Assembly: GCA_019419485.1 (NCBI GenBank)
Contig: DXZV01000077.1
Location: forward strand, 1 to 8,018
Direction of reading: 5' to 3'
Source of the DNA: Collinsella sp.
GTDB lineage: Bacteria; Actinomycetota; Coriobacteriia; Coriobacteriales; Coriobacteriaceae
Length of the DNA: 8,018 nucleotides
Numbering within the stretch: position 1 is the stretch's first letter; every line of letters begins with the position of its first letter. The notes beneath the pieces are model-generated. The model worked only from the letters and a program-made list of their open reading frames with translations. It searched no databases and was not told where the DNA came from. The translations under genes were made by a program, and so were the position numbers. Shown one piece after another: positions 1 to 7,294 of this stretch.

Positions 1-457
1 GTTTTTTGGAGGCTTTCAAGCCGGCATGCCCGTGATCGGCTGGGCGCTCGGCAGCCAGTTCATGGGCATCATCGGCCCCATCGACCATTGGATTGCCTTT
101 ATTCTGTTGGCCTTCATCGGCGGCAAGATGCTGTGGGAGGCCTTTACCGAGGACGAGGGCGACGGCGCCGGCAAGGATACCGAGAAGATCGACCTGGGCG
201 AATATCTGATTCTGGCTATCGCTACCTCAATTGATGCCCTAGCCGTGGGCATCTCATTCGCGGCACTCTCGGTCGACATCGTTCCCGCCGCGTCGCTCAT
301 TGGAGTCACAACCTTTATCTTCTCCGTTGCCGGCGTGGCGATTGGCCATACCTTTGGCGCACGCTACGAAAAGCCCGCCACCATCGTGGGCGGCGTCGTA
401 CTCATCCTCATCGGGCTCAAAATTTTGCTGGAGCACCTGGGAATCTTCGTGCTGTAG
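1..457 (+). CDS. mntP: MntP-type manganese efflux pump, 3' part only
   Basis: Putative Mn(II) exporter of the inner membrane (MntP/YebN, formerly DUF204), which lowers cytoplasmic manganese. The reading frame is open from base 2 to the TAG at 455-457 and encodes 151 visible residues; the family is usually about 185-190 residues, so roughly 35 N-terminal residues (first transmembrane helix and first conserved Asp) lie outside the window. The ATG at 26 is internal: the upstream codons FFGGFQAG belong to the family's conserved second helix, followed by MPVIGWALG. Visible hydrophobic segments lie at about 1-20, 29-48, 69-90, 99-120 and 126-146, with an acidic cytoplasmic loop (TEDEGDGAGKD, about 49-59) between the two half-repeats. 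The motif TSIDALAVG (Asp at visible residue 78) is the second-repeat copy of the family's Asp signature. It converges with pepD. Family assignment is firm; metal specificity is inferred from the family. Confidence 0.88.
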   Translation, partial: FFGGFQAGMPVIGWALGSQFMGIIGPIDHWIAFILLAFIGGKMLWEAFTEDEGDGAGKDTEKIDLGEYLILAIATSIDALAVGISFAALSVDIVPAASLIGVTTFIFSVAGVAIGHTFGARYEKPATIVGGVVLILIGLKILLEHLGIFVL

Positions 458-505
458 CCGCATTCGGCCCTCCACCGTGCCATATTGCCAAGGAATATCG
501 AGCCG

Positions 506-637
506 ATTTCGGAAGTATGCGGCAAAATTCAAGACCCACGAGCACACTGGACTTTTTAACTCAATTTATCAGGCATTTTGTCATAAAAAAACATGGTCTG
601 CTCAGGAGACTTAGATTTTGCCGCATACTTCCGAAAT
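506..637. repeat. 132-base element with perfect 23-base terminal inverted repeats
   Basis: Bases 506-528 (atttcggaagtatgcgg, continuing caaaat) are the exact reverse complement of 615-637 (attttgccgcatacttccg, continuing aaat): 23 of 23 pairs, with an 86-base AT-rich interior. Pairing stops at once on both sides (505/638 and 529/614 do not pair), so the arms are sharply defined. No target-site duplication directly abuts the arms. The form fits a miniature inverted-repeat element or a dispersed intergenic repeat; a very long-looped hairpin in an RNA is the alternative. No transposase is present. Confidence 0.75.
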
Positions 638-710
638 ATCATGGCATTCCATATCAGCTAAAACGATTTATCATCTACGCCACAAAGCTACTCCGTACAC
701 CGATGGTCCA

Positions 711-786
711 TTGATGCACGGATCATGCCACATCAAGCAATCTGCAGCATAAAGCGGGACCGTGCATCAAGCTCGACCCCGCTTTA
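711..786. repeat. Two interlocking inverted repeats, possible bidirectional terminator or RNA switch
   Basis: Arm A 711-721 (ttgatgcacgg) pairs perfectly with A' 760-770 (ccgtgcatcaa). Arm B 750-758 (taaagcggg) pairs perfectly with B' 778-786 (cccgcttta). The order A-B-A'-B' means the two stems form either a pseudoknot or two mutually exclusive hairpins. B:B' has a 19-base loop and is followed on the plus strand by an AT-rich tail (ataattgtt); on the minus strand it begins 38 bases after the pepD stop. It may therefore end pepD transcripts, plus-strand transcripts, or both, but there is no clean T-tract. A copy of catcaa at 731-736 could also pair with the first six bases of A. Confidence 0.5.
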
Positions 787-824
787 ATAATTGTTACCGA
801 TACCTAGATTTGACTTCTCGCACC

Positions 825-2282
825 TTACGCGGCAAGGCGCTTGAGGACGTCGATGAGCAGCTCGTAGAAGCGCTCGGCAGAAGCGAGCTCCATGCTCTCG
901 TCCGGGGTGTGGACATCGGAGAGCGTCGGGCCCACGGCGATGGCGTCCAGGCCGTGCAGGGCCTCAGCAAACAGGCCGCACTCAAGGCCAGCGTGAATGG
1001 ACTCGATGCGCAGCTCGGAGCCAAAGAGTTCGCGATAGCTCTCGACAAAAACGTCGCGGACCGGCGAATGCTCGGCATAGCTCCAGCCGGGATACTCGAA
1101 CTCAAACTTGGCGTCGAAGCCCAAGACATCGGCCAGCGTCTGAAGGCGGTCCTTGAACTCGTTCTGCAGCGAGGTGATCGAGGAGCGCGGGGACAGCATG
1201 ATCTTGACCTGGTCGTCGAAAGTGGCGACCACGCCGATGTTGGAGGAAACCTCGACGGAGCCGTCGGTGGCGACGTTGCGGCGAATCACGCCATTAGGGG
1301 CAAGACGCAGGGCGCGGATGAGGGCAAGCGCGGACTTCTGATCCATGGCCTCGACCTCGGCGTTGTCGGCAATCTCGACGGTGCAGGTAAAGCCGGGGTC
1401 GAAGACCTCGAGCTCGGCAGTGACGTCGGCGATGATGTCCTTTGCGATCTGGGCCGCGGCCTCGGCGGCAGCGTGGTCGGCGTAAACCAGCTCGGCCTTG
1501 CACTCACGGTTGATGGCGTTGTCCTTAGTGCCGCCGTTAAAGCTGACGATGGCGGGCTCGCCGGCGACCATCAGGCGGTCGATGATGCGGGCCATGATGA
1601 GGTTGCCGTTGCCGCGCTCCAGGTTGATATCGTTGCCGGAATGACCACCCAGTAGGCCGGAGATGTCGAGCGTGAGGGTGCTGCCGGTCTTGTGCTCGCG
1701 CACGATGGGGCAGGTGTAGGTAACAACGACGCCGCCGGCGCAGCTGACGGTGGCAACGCCCTCTTCCTCGGAGTCAAGGTTAATCATGGTGCGGGCGCTA
1801 ATCTGGGACTTGTCGAGCGTCTCGGCGCCGACCAGGCCAGTCTCCTCGTCGGTGGTGAATACGCACTCGAGGGCGGGATGAACGATCGAATCGTCGTTGA
1901 GCACAGTAAGCATCAGAGCGACAGCAATACCGTTGTCGGCGCCCAGGGTGGTGCCGTTAGCGGTGAGGACGCCGTCCTTCACGACCAGGTCGATACCGTC
2001 GGTCGTAAAGTCGTGCTCAACAGAGCCCAACTTGTCGCACACCATATCGATGTGGCCCTGCAGCATCACAGTCGGGGCATTCTCGGCGCCGGCAGAAGCG
2101 GGCTTGCGAATGATGACGTTGTAGACCTCGTCCTGGTACACATCGAGGCCGCGCTCCTTGGCAAACGCAACCAGGAAATCGCTGATGCCCTTCTCGTTGC
2201 CAGACCCACGGGGGATCGCGCTGACCTCCTCAAAGAAATGGAACAGCTGGGCGGGCTCGTAGCCGGTGATCTTGTAATCCAT
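825..2282 (-). CDS. pepD: Aminoacyl-histidine dipeptidase (PepD, peptidase M20/M28-like)
   Basis: Cytoplasmic metallodipeptidase that hydrolyses Xaa-His dipeptides such as carnosine and other dipeptides, recycling amino acids. The protein is 485 residues, the same length as E. coli PepD. Expected metal ligands are present: H77 (GHIDM), D116 (LGADNG), E147 (DEETGL), D170 (INLDSEEEG) and H458 (SDVHTP); catalytic residues are D79 and E146. Each lies three positions before the residue I recall for gammaproteobacterial PepD (H80, D119, E150, D173, H461), so alignment is nearly gap-free over the catalytic parts. The lid/dimerisation domain (GGHSGNDINLERGN, about 212-225) is intact. I chose the ATG at 2280-2282 because a perfect AAGGAGG lies four bases before it; the frame stays open upstream to an ATG at 2387, but that extension (SAFSTGLCTQSLGIY) lacks family character. 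It stands alone behind the clpC terminator. No truncation or missing catalytic residue was seen. Confidence 0.95.
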   Translation of the reverse strand: MDYKITGYEPAQLFHFFEEVSAIPRGSGNEKGISDFLVAFAKERGLDVYQDEVYNVIIRKPASAGAENAPTVMLQGHIDMVCDKLGSVEHDFTTDGIDLVVKDGVLTANGTTLGADNGIAVALMLTVLNDDSIVHPALECVFTTDEETGLVGAETLDKSQISARTMINLDSEEEGVATVSCAGGVVVTYTCPIVREHKTGSTLTLDISGLLGGHSGNDINLERGNGNLIMARIIDRLMVAGEPAIVSFNGGTKDNAINRECKAELVYADHAAAEAAAQIAKDIIADVTAELEVFDPGFTCTVEIADNAEVEAMDQKSALALIRALRLAPNGVIRRNVATDGSVEVSSNIGVVATFDDQVKIMLSPRSSITSLQNEFKDRLQTLADVLGFDAKFEFEYPGWSYAEHSPVRDVFVESYRELFGSELRIESIHAGLECGLFAEALHGLDAIAVGPTLSDVHTPDESMELASAERFYELLIDVLKRLAA

Positions 2283-2286
2283 GGTG

Positions 2287-2293
2287 CCTCCTT
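2287..2293 (-). promoter_or_regulatory. Ribosome binding site of pepD
   Basis: Minus-strand AAGGAGG, four bases before the ATG at 2282. It decides this start over the in-frame upstream ATG codons near 2387. Confidence 0.85.
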
Positions 2294-2326
2294 GGCGCAA
2301 CTGGTTAGACAGTAAGACATGCGCCT

Positions 2327-2332
2327 TGTATA
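2327..2332 (-). promoter_or_regulatory. Candidate -10 element for pepD
   Basis: Minus-strand TATACA, giving a start point about 38 bases before the pepD ATG. The hexamer 17 bases upstream (TTTATG) matches the -35 consensus poorly, so this is a weak, position-based call. Confidence 0.3.
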
Positions 2333-2550
2333 TTCCCAGACTTTGCGTGCATAAACCAGTCGAAAACGCCGAGCGCCCTCGCATCATCGGCTAACGGTGG
2401 GGAGACGCCACTTTATTAAGATAAAGCAGGTTAGACGGGCCGCGCCGAAGGGACGTTGGACCCTTCAACCAACCTCAACGCTTGATCAACGTTTATGCAT
2501 ACGCCATTGACATGTTTAATGAGATCTACTTTGAACGAAGGGGGCTTTCC

Positions 2551-2582
2551 AATAGAAAAAGGGCGCTCCTTTGGAACGCCCT
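2551..2582 (-). terminator. Intrinsic terminator of clpC
   Basis: On the minus strand AGGGCGTTCC pairs with GGAGCGCCCT (10 bp including one G-U) around an AAA loop, directly followed by TTTTTCTATT. It begins 25 bases after the clpC TAG. This is a textbook Rho-independent terminator. Confidence 0.88.
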
Positions 2583-2607
2583 CGTGGACACAAGGTTTTG
2601 TTACGCC

Positions 2608-5250
2608 CTACAGCGCGCCGGAACCGGCTTGCATCATGCCGCCGGGGCCCGAGGTCACGCCGCCGCTCACGGGCGCGGCGCTGCCAGTGTGCGGTGCCGC
2701 CGGGGTGGTATCGCCACCGAGCGTACCTGCCGGACGCGGTGCCGGAATCTCGCCCGTGCCGTGGCTAAAGACAAACTTGCCATCGGCCACGTCGCACAGG
2801 ACGGTATCGCCCTCGCCCCACTCGCCGGCCAGAAGTTCCTCGGACAGCGGGTCCTCGATGAGCTTTTGAATAGCACGGCGCAGCGGACGCGCACCGTTGG
2901 TGAGGTCGGTGCCCTCGGCCACGATCTTGTCATAGGCCGCATCGGTGAGCTTGATGTTCATGCCGTTGGCAATCAGACGCTGGCGCAGGTCGTCCACCAG
3001 CAGGTGCGCGATCTTGGTGAGATTCTCGCCCGAGAGCTTCTGGAACACCACAATGTCGTCGATACGGTTGAGCAGCTCGGGGCGGAACAGGCGCTTGAGC
3101 TCGCCCATCGCGCGACCACGGATCTCACTCGACGTGAGACCCTGCTCGCCGGTGGTGCCAAAGCCCACGCTCGCATCCTGCGCAATCTCGCGGGCGCCCA
3201 CATTGGACGTCATGATGATCACGGTGTTGCGGAAGTCGACCGTCTTGCCCTGGCTATCGGTCAGGCGGCCCTCCTCCAGCACCTGCAGCAAGATGTTGAA
3301 GATATCGGGGTGCGCCTTCTCGATCTCGTCGAACAGCACGACCGAGTACGGGTGGCGACGAACGGCCTTGGTGAGCTGGCCGCCCTCGTCGTGACCGACG
3401 TAGCCCGGAGGGCTACCGATGAGCTTGGAGACCTCGAACTCGCTACCGAACTCGGACATGTCGAAGCTGATGAGCGCGTCTTTGCTGCCAAAGAGATACT
3501 CGGCGAGCGTCTTGGCGAGCTCGGTCTTGCCCGTGCCGGTGGGACCCAGGAAGATAAAGCTGCCGCCGGGACGACGCGGGTCCTTGAGCGGCGAGCGGCT
3601 GCGGCGCACGGCCTTGGCGACGGCCTCGACGGCCTCGTCCTGGCCGATAATGCGGGTCTTGAGCACGCCTTCGGTCTGCAGCAGGCGACGGCTCTCGCTC
3701 TCGGTGAGCGAGGAAACCGGCACGCCAGAGGTCACGGACACGATGTCGGCAATCTGACTCACGTCGATGGTGAGCGGGCTGGCGTCGAGCTCGGCGGTCC
3801 AGGCAGCCTTGGCCTCGGCGAGTTCAATCTCGGCAGCCTTCTGCTGCTCGGTGATCTCGGCGGCCTTGTTCATGTCGTCGCTCTCGGTGGCCTCCTGCGC
3901 GGCGGCCTTGAGCTCCTCTATGCGATGCTCGGCCTCGCGCACCGGCTCGGGCGCGCGGTTGGCGGCGATGCGGGCGCGGGCACCGGCCTCGTCAATGAGG
4001 TCGATGGCCTTATCGGGCAGGAAGCGATCCTGAATGTAGCGGTTGGAAAGGTTCGCGGCGGCCTCGATAGCACCCTGCGTATAGCGCACATGGTGGTGCT
4101 CCTCGTAGCGCGGCTTGAGCGCGGTCAGGATCTTGACCGTGTCCTCGACGCTCGGCTCCTCGACATCGATGGTCTGGAAGCGACGCTCGAAGGCCGGGTC
4201 CTTGGTGAGGTACTTGCGGAATTCCTCGGCCGTGGTGGCGCCGATAATCTGGAAGGCACCGCGCGCGAGCACGGGCTTGAGCATGGAGCTCGCGTCGATG
4301 GAGCCCTCGGCAGAACCGGCACCGATGATGGTGTGCATCTCATCGATAAACAAGATGACGTCGTCGGCCTCGGTGGCCTCTTGGATCACGTTCTTGAGGC
4401 GCTCCTCAAACTCACCGCGATACTTGGCGCCCGCGACAAGACCCGGCAGGTCGAGCGTCCAGATATTCTGGTTCATGAGGTTCTCGGGCACGTTGCCAGC
4501 AGCAATCTGCTGCGCCAGGCCCTCGACGATAGCCGTCTTGCCCACGCCGGGATCGCCCAGGATAAGCGGATTGTTCTTGGTGCGGCGCGAAAGGATCTCC
4601 ATCATGCGCTGGACTTCCTTTTCGCGGCCAATCACGGGATCGAGCTCGCCGTCGCGCGCCTTTTGCGTGAGGTTGGTGGCGAACTGCTTGAGCGTGTCGG
4701 TGCCGCTCCCCTTTTGCTGAGAGGCATCCGAGCCGCTAAAGAACGGCAGGCCCGCACCGGGACGACCAGCGCCAGCGCCAGCGAGCGGACGCTTCTTGTC
4801 CTGATCCTTGGCAGTGAGCTTTTCGATGGCCTTTTTAATGGAAGCAGACGACACGCCCAGGCGCATGAGGATGTCCATGGCCATGCCGTTGCCTTCTTCG
4901 ACGATGCCGATCAGCAAGTGCTCGGTCGAAACGTAGGTCTGGTTGTTCTCGCGTGCCACGCGGAAGGAGCGTTCCATCACGCTGATGACGAGCGGCGTAA
5001 AGGCGAGCTTGGCAGCCTCGGTCTCCTCACTGGGCTCGGGAACCGTGGTCTGGACCTCTTTGAGGGTATCCATGATGTCATCGTAGGAGATATCGAGCGA
5101 ACGCAGTGCCTCGGCGGCAATACCCTCGTCCTCCTTAGCGAGCGCAAGCAGCAGGTGCTCGGTGCCCACCTTATTTGAGTGCAGATCGAGCGCTTCTTGC
5201 TTGGCCATGGACATGACCTTGCGCGCGCGATCGGTAAAACGGTCTAACAT
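2608..5250 (-). CDS. clpC: ATP-dependent Clp protease ATP-binding subunit ClpC
   Basis: Class I AAA+ unfoldase (880 residues) that feeds proteins into the ClpP peptidase. Order: two N-terminal Clp repeats (about 1-145); Gly/Ala/Pro-rich linker (about 151-185); first AAA+ module with Walker A GDPGVGKT (232-239), pore loop KYRG (276-279), Walker B IDE (302-304) and arginine-finger region FERRF (354-358); a short UVR-like coiled middle segment (about 440-485), typical of ClpC and much shorter than ClpB's; second AAA+ module with Walker A GPTGTGKT (569-576), pore loop GYVG (616-619), Walker B FDE (640-642), LFRPELLNR (721-729) and sensor-2 GAR (786-788). The VGF tripeptide at 695-697 sits where ClpC carries its ClpP-docking loop. 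The ATG at 5248-5250 has AGAGGA six bases upstream. Residues about 832-880 form an unusual Gly/Ala/Pro/Thr tail including [11 protein letters not shown]; most ClpC proteins are 810-850 residues. No CtsR, McsA or McsB gene is adjacent. Confidence 0.97.
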   Translation of the reverse strand: MLDRFTDRARKVMSMAKQEALDLHSNKVGTEHLLLALAKEDEGIAAEALRSLDISYDDIMDTLKEVQTTVPEPSEETEAAKLAFTPLVISVMERSFRVARENNQTYVSTEHLLIGIVEEGNGMAMDILMRLGVSSASIKKAIEKLTAKDQDKKRPLAGAGAGRPGAGLPFFSGSDASQQKGSGTDTLKQFATNLTQKARDGELDPVIGREKEVQRMMEILSRRTKNNPLILGDPGVGKTAIVEGLAQQIAAGNVPENLMNQNIWTLDLPGLVAGAKYRGEFEERLKNVIQEATEADDVILFIDEMHTIIGAGSAEGSIDASSMLKPVLARGAFQIIGATTAEEFRKYLTKDPAFERRFQTIDVEEPSVEDTVKILTALKPRYEEHHHVRYTQGAIEAAANLSNRYIQDRFLPDKAIDLIDEAGARARIAANRAPEPVREAEHRIEELKAAAQEATESDDMNKAAEITEQQKAAEIELAEAKAAWTAELDASPLTIDVSQIADIVSVTSGVPVSSLTESESRRLLQTEGVLKTRIIGQDEAVEAVAKAVRRSRSPLKDPRRPGGSFIFLGPTGTGKTELAKTLAEYLFGSKDALISFDMSEFGSEFEVSKLIGSPPGYVGHDEGGQLTKAVRRHPYSVVLFDEIEKAHPDIFNILLQVLEEGRLTDSQGKTVDFRNTVIIMTSNVGAREIAQDASVGFGTTGEQGLTSSEIRGRAMGELKRLFRPELLNRIDDIVVFQKLSGENLTKIAHLLVDDLRQRLIANGMNIKLTDAAYDKIVAEGTDLTNGARPLRRAIQKLIEDPLSEELLAGEWGEGDTVLCDVADGKFVFSHGTGEIPAPRPAGTLGGDTTPAAPHTGSAAPVSGGVTSGPGGMMQAGSGAL

Positions 5251-5256
5251 GCTAGT

Positions 5257-5262
5257 TCCTCT
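5257..5262 (-). promoter_or_regulatory. Ribosome binding site of clpC
   Basis: Minus-strand AGAGGA, six bases before the clpC ATG. It is flanked by two copies of AACTAGC (minus strand of 5251-5257 and 5270-5276), one abutting the start codon. Confidence 0.75.
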
Positions 5263-5285
5263 TAGACGAGCTAGTTTTTCAAACG

Positions 5286-5312
5286 CAAAGCGCCACTCGT
5301 GGCGGCGCTTTG
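5286..5312 (-). promoter_or_regulatory. Hairpin in the clpC leader
   Basis: Bases 5286-5294 (caaagcgcc) pair perfectly with 5304-5312 (ggcgctttg). An alternative 6-bp pairing exists between 5291-5296 (cgccac) and 5299-5304 (gtggcg). It lies about 35 bases before the clpC start codon, between the candidate promoter and the ribosome binding site. On the minus strand there is no T-run, so a 5' leader structure is more likely than a terminator. Its function is unknown. Confidence 0.5.
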
Positions 5313-5330
5313 GTCTCTTTACCCATATGG

Positions 5331-5336
5331 AGTATA
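5331..5336 (-). promoter_or_regulatory. Candidate -10 element for clpC
   Basis: Minus-strand TATACT, a good -10 match, would place the start about 75 bases before clpC and put the 5286-5312 hairpin in the leader. The -35 position carries no good match. I saw no CtsR heptamer repeats or CIRCE element. Confidence 0.35.
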
Positions 5337-5421
5337 TGTTAACCGCTGGGGCCTTTTCCGCATGCAGCCATACGGCAACGTCTACAAAAAAGGAATTGCC
5401 AGGTGCGTCTGCATCGGCCCA

Positions 5422-5519
5422 ACGAGCGTGGATTTTCGGACACCCATTCCACGAGCGTGGATAATCTCCCGTTTTGAGCCCGTAAACAGGCCAAAAACGG
5501 GAGATTATCCACGTTCATG
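5422..5519. repeat. Long palindrome with an adjacent partial direct repeat
   Basis: Bases 5456-5480 pair with 5489-5513 at 23 of 25 positions around an 8-base loop (cgtaaaca). The outer part includes cgtggataatctcccgtttt on the left and its exact complement on the right. Pairing continues weakly outward to 5450/5519 with a G-U pair and one mismatch. The sequence acgagcgtgga occurs at 5422-5432 and again at 5451-5461, the second copy overlapping the left arm. It sits just downstream of the exporter gene and may act as its 3' stem-loop, but neither strand shows a terminator-like T-tract right after the stem. A dispersed repetitive palindrome is equally possible. Confidence 0.75.
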
Positions 5520-5547
5520 TTTTGCGGATCAGTTTCATTTGCACCAA

Positions 5548-7116
5548 TTAGCTGGTGTGGCGCCAGCGAGGGTCGGTGAGCGTACGCGCCACACCCAGGC
5601 CAACGGGCAAAAACGCCACGATGAGCACTGCACGCACAAACCAGCCGAGCATATTGACCGTGTCGAAGGTGCACATGTAATACATCGAGCGATACAGATA
5701 CAAGCCCGGCACCATAATGACAATCGATGGCACCGTGAGGGCGATACGTGGGTAGGTGAGCTTGATTTCGGCTAAGCTCGCGAGCAGCCCCGATACCAGC
5801 GCGCCAATAAACGCTGCTGCCTCGGGAGGCATACCTACGCTCAGGCCCAGAAAGGGAAACAGCGTCGGCGCATCGACGAGCGTAAGGCGCAAGGTATTGG
5901 ACACGGCGCCGATCAGCCCAGCTGCCGCGGCCATCTTTACCGGGCTGTTGAACATCACCGAGAAGCCGAATACGCCAACGAAGCTCATCACCACGCGCAG
6001 GAGCGTAAGGGCAAGCGGCGAAAGGCCGAGCGGGGCAAAATCATCCGGTGCCAGCCCCACACACTCGGCAACCATCCAGCCCACAAGGGTCGCCATCACA
6101 ATAATCGACACGGCATACGAAAGACGCTCAATGCCGCTTCGCATATCGAGCTTAGCGATGTCGAGGCCTGCCGTAATGAGGGGAAAGCCGGGAATCACAA
6201 AGAGCATGGCGCCGATATAGCCTTCTTGGTGCGACATTGCCCCCGGTACGACCTGGCCAAGGCCGAGCAATGCCAGCAGATACGAAACGCAAGCGAGCGC
6301 AACGCCCGTCGTCAGCGCGCTAAACTGGCCAAGACCCTGCTTGAGAATATGAGAGCGAGCAAAGTTGCCAACACCAGCGCCTACGAATGCGCAGGCCATC
6401 TCGATAGGGCCGCCGCCGAGCAAAAAGACGAAGGCGCCGCAAGCACAAGCTGCCGCAAGGCCCTGTTGCCAGGGAGAGTAATCGGGTTTTGAACTCTCAA
6501 CGGTCTTGAGCATCTCGTGGTATTCGTGCACGGTAAACCGGCGCCCATACGTCTCGATTTCCTTTAGGAAGCTCTCCATCATCCAAATGCGATGGGTATT
6601 GACTCCCGTTGTGGGCAGGCTGACAACCTCGTTAAAGCAGTGGCCATCTTCGATGCAGGTGCACTCAAACGACAGAAGACTTAAGTCAACGTGGACGGTG
6701 ACACCGAGTACGGCGGCAACGCGATTCATGGTATCGCGTACACGCCAGGCACCCGTTCCGCTCGCGAGCATAAGCATACCGGTGCGGCAGATGATGGATG
6801 ACTTATCGGTGAGCGGCGCATCGACGGCAAGCTCATCGCCTGCCGTCACGATCTGGTGCCAGTCTGTTTTCATATGGAGTGCGCCGGCACGAACACCGTG
6901 GTGCATGGGGGCTCTCGAAAGCAGCGAGTCAAGGCGCGAAGACTGTGGGGGCTCCGTTGATTCGTCCTCAACCTCATCAGTCTCTTCATCGACCAGATCA
7001 AATGAGTCAAGCGATGCCGGCTCGCGACGATCGATTAGCTCCTCATCCTCATCGTCAAAGTAATTGAACTGATCGAGCATGTCCTCTTCGATTGCACGCT
7101 CGCTCGCGTCGTCCAT
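5548..7116 (-). CDS. ThrE-like threonine/serine exporter family membrane protein
   Basis: A 522-residue membrane protein with fused ThrE (DUF1212) and ThrE_2 (DUF3815) domains, a family linked to proton-driven export of threonine and serine; the substrate here is inferred. Residues 1-60 are strongly acidic and probably disordered (e.g. DDEDEELIDRREP). A soluble ThrE domain begins about 108 (CRTGMLMLASGTGAWRVRDT) and runs to about 210. About ten hydrophobic helices follow, around 216-236, 238-252, 264-290, 300-322, 332-352, 366-386, 393-413, 434-449, 459-476 and 487-512. FVIPGFPLITAGLD (306-319) is the family's conserved PG-P-L motif. The C-terminal unit contains FNSPVKMAAAAGLIGAVSNT and TVPSIVIMVPGLYLYRSMYY. 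The ATG at 7114-7116 has AGGAAGGGAG ending seven bases upstream. It is separated by about 300 bases from clpC and from lysS, so it is probably transcribed alone. The C-terminus (RWRHTS) looks complete. Confidence 0.88.
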   Translation of the reverse strand: MDDASERAIEEDMLDQFNYFDDEDEELIDRREPASLDSFDLVDEETDEVEDESTEPPQSSRLDSLLSRAPMHHGVRAGALHMKTDWHQIVTAGDELAVDAPLTDKSSIICRTGMLMLASGTGAWRVRDTMNRVAAVLGVTVHVDLSLLSFECTCIEDGHCFNEVVSLPTTGVNTHRIWMMESFLKEIETYGRRFTVHEYHEMLKTVESSKPDYSPWQQGLAAACACGAFVFLLGGGPIEMACAFVGAGVGNFARSHILKQGLGQFSALTTGVALACVSYLLALLGLGQVVPGAMSHQEGYIGAMLFVIPGFPLITAGLDIAKLDMRSGIERLSYAVSIIVMATLVGWMVAECVGLAPDDFAPLGLSPLALTLLRVVMSFVGVFGFSVMFNSPVKMAAAAGLIGAVSNTLRLTLVDAPTLFPFLGLSVGMPPEAAAFIGALVSGLLASLAEIKLTYPRIALTVPSIVIMVPGLYLYRSMYYMCTFDTVNMLGWFVRAVLIVAFLPVGLGVARTLTDPRWRHTS

Positions 7117-7123
7117 ATAGACG

Positions 7124-7133
7124 CTCCCTTCCT
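7124..7133 (-). promoter_or_regulatory. Ribosome binding site of the exporter gene
   Basis: Minus-strand AGGAAGGGAG, ending seven bases before the ATG at 7116. It supports this start over the internal Met codon 13. Confidence 0.7.
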
Positions 7134-7294
7134 ACCGACTAACCCCCATCCTAGGCAGCAACGGCTAAAGGAAACATAAAAGAGACGGCTGCCATGCGAG
7201 CCATGTGCTCAATAGCCGTTGGGTAGTCGTTTAAGAACGTCCCCAATGACTATTGACGGCCAAGGCAACGCCGATGTATTGACAACGTCAGCGA

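Larger units (their letters stand above)
458..824. other. Convergent intergenic region between mntP and pepD
   Basis: The 367 bases between the stop codons of mntP (+) and pepD (-) contain no convincing gene. The stretch at about 540-700 is visibly richer in A and T than the flanking genes. It holds a 132-base element with long terminal inverted repeats (506-637) and a second set of interlocking inverted repeats (711-786), listed separately. A possible 65-residue basic reading frame at 517-714 starts inside one repeat arm without a properly spaced ribosome binding site, so I do not call it. Confidence 0.7.
2283..2607. other. Intergenic region between clpC and pepD
   Basis: These 325 bases hold the clpC terminator next to clpC and a candidate pepD promoter next to pepD. 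In between are three small dyads with no assigned role: 2411-2426 (ctttat-taag-ataaag), 2448-2467 (gaaggg...cccttc) and 2477-2493, a 16-base palindrome interrupted by one extra c (aacg-c-ttgatcaacgtt). I see no gene here. Confidence 0.6.

Noticed and set aside
517..714. A small basic protein of 65 residues
   Set aside because: It begins within an inverted-repeat arm, has no properly spaced ribosome binding site, and has no family features.
762..1655. A 297-residue open frame on the plus strand opposite pepD
   Set aside because: It is in codon register with pepD and is another mirror of biased codon use, with no recognisable domains.
2283..2387. A longer pepD start adding 35 residues
   Set aside because: The perfect AAGGAGG four bases before the ATG at 2282, and the resulting 485-residue length matching the family, make the shorter start much more likely.
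2482..5178. An 898-residue open frame on the plus strand opposite clpC
   Set aside because: Its codons are exactly in register with clpC codons, so it stays open because clpC avoids TTA, CTA and TCA. The product has no recognisable domain, while clpC carries every family motif.
5456..5513. A replication origin based on the DnaA-box-like ends
   Set aside because: There are only two imperfect boxes inside one palindrome, no box cluster or AT-rich unwinding element, and no dnaA or dnaN nearby.
5299..5775. A 158-residue frame on the plus strand upstream of clpC
   Set aside because: It crosses the palindrome and the 3' end of the exporter gene on the opposite strand, and resembles no protein family.
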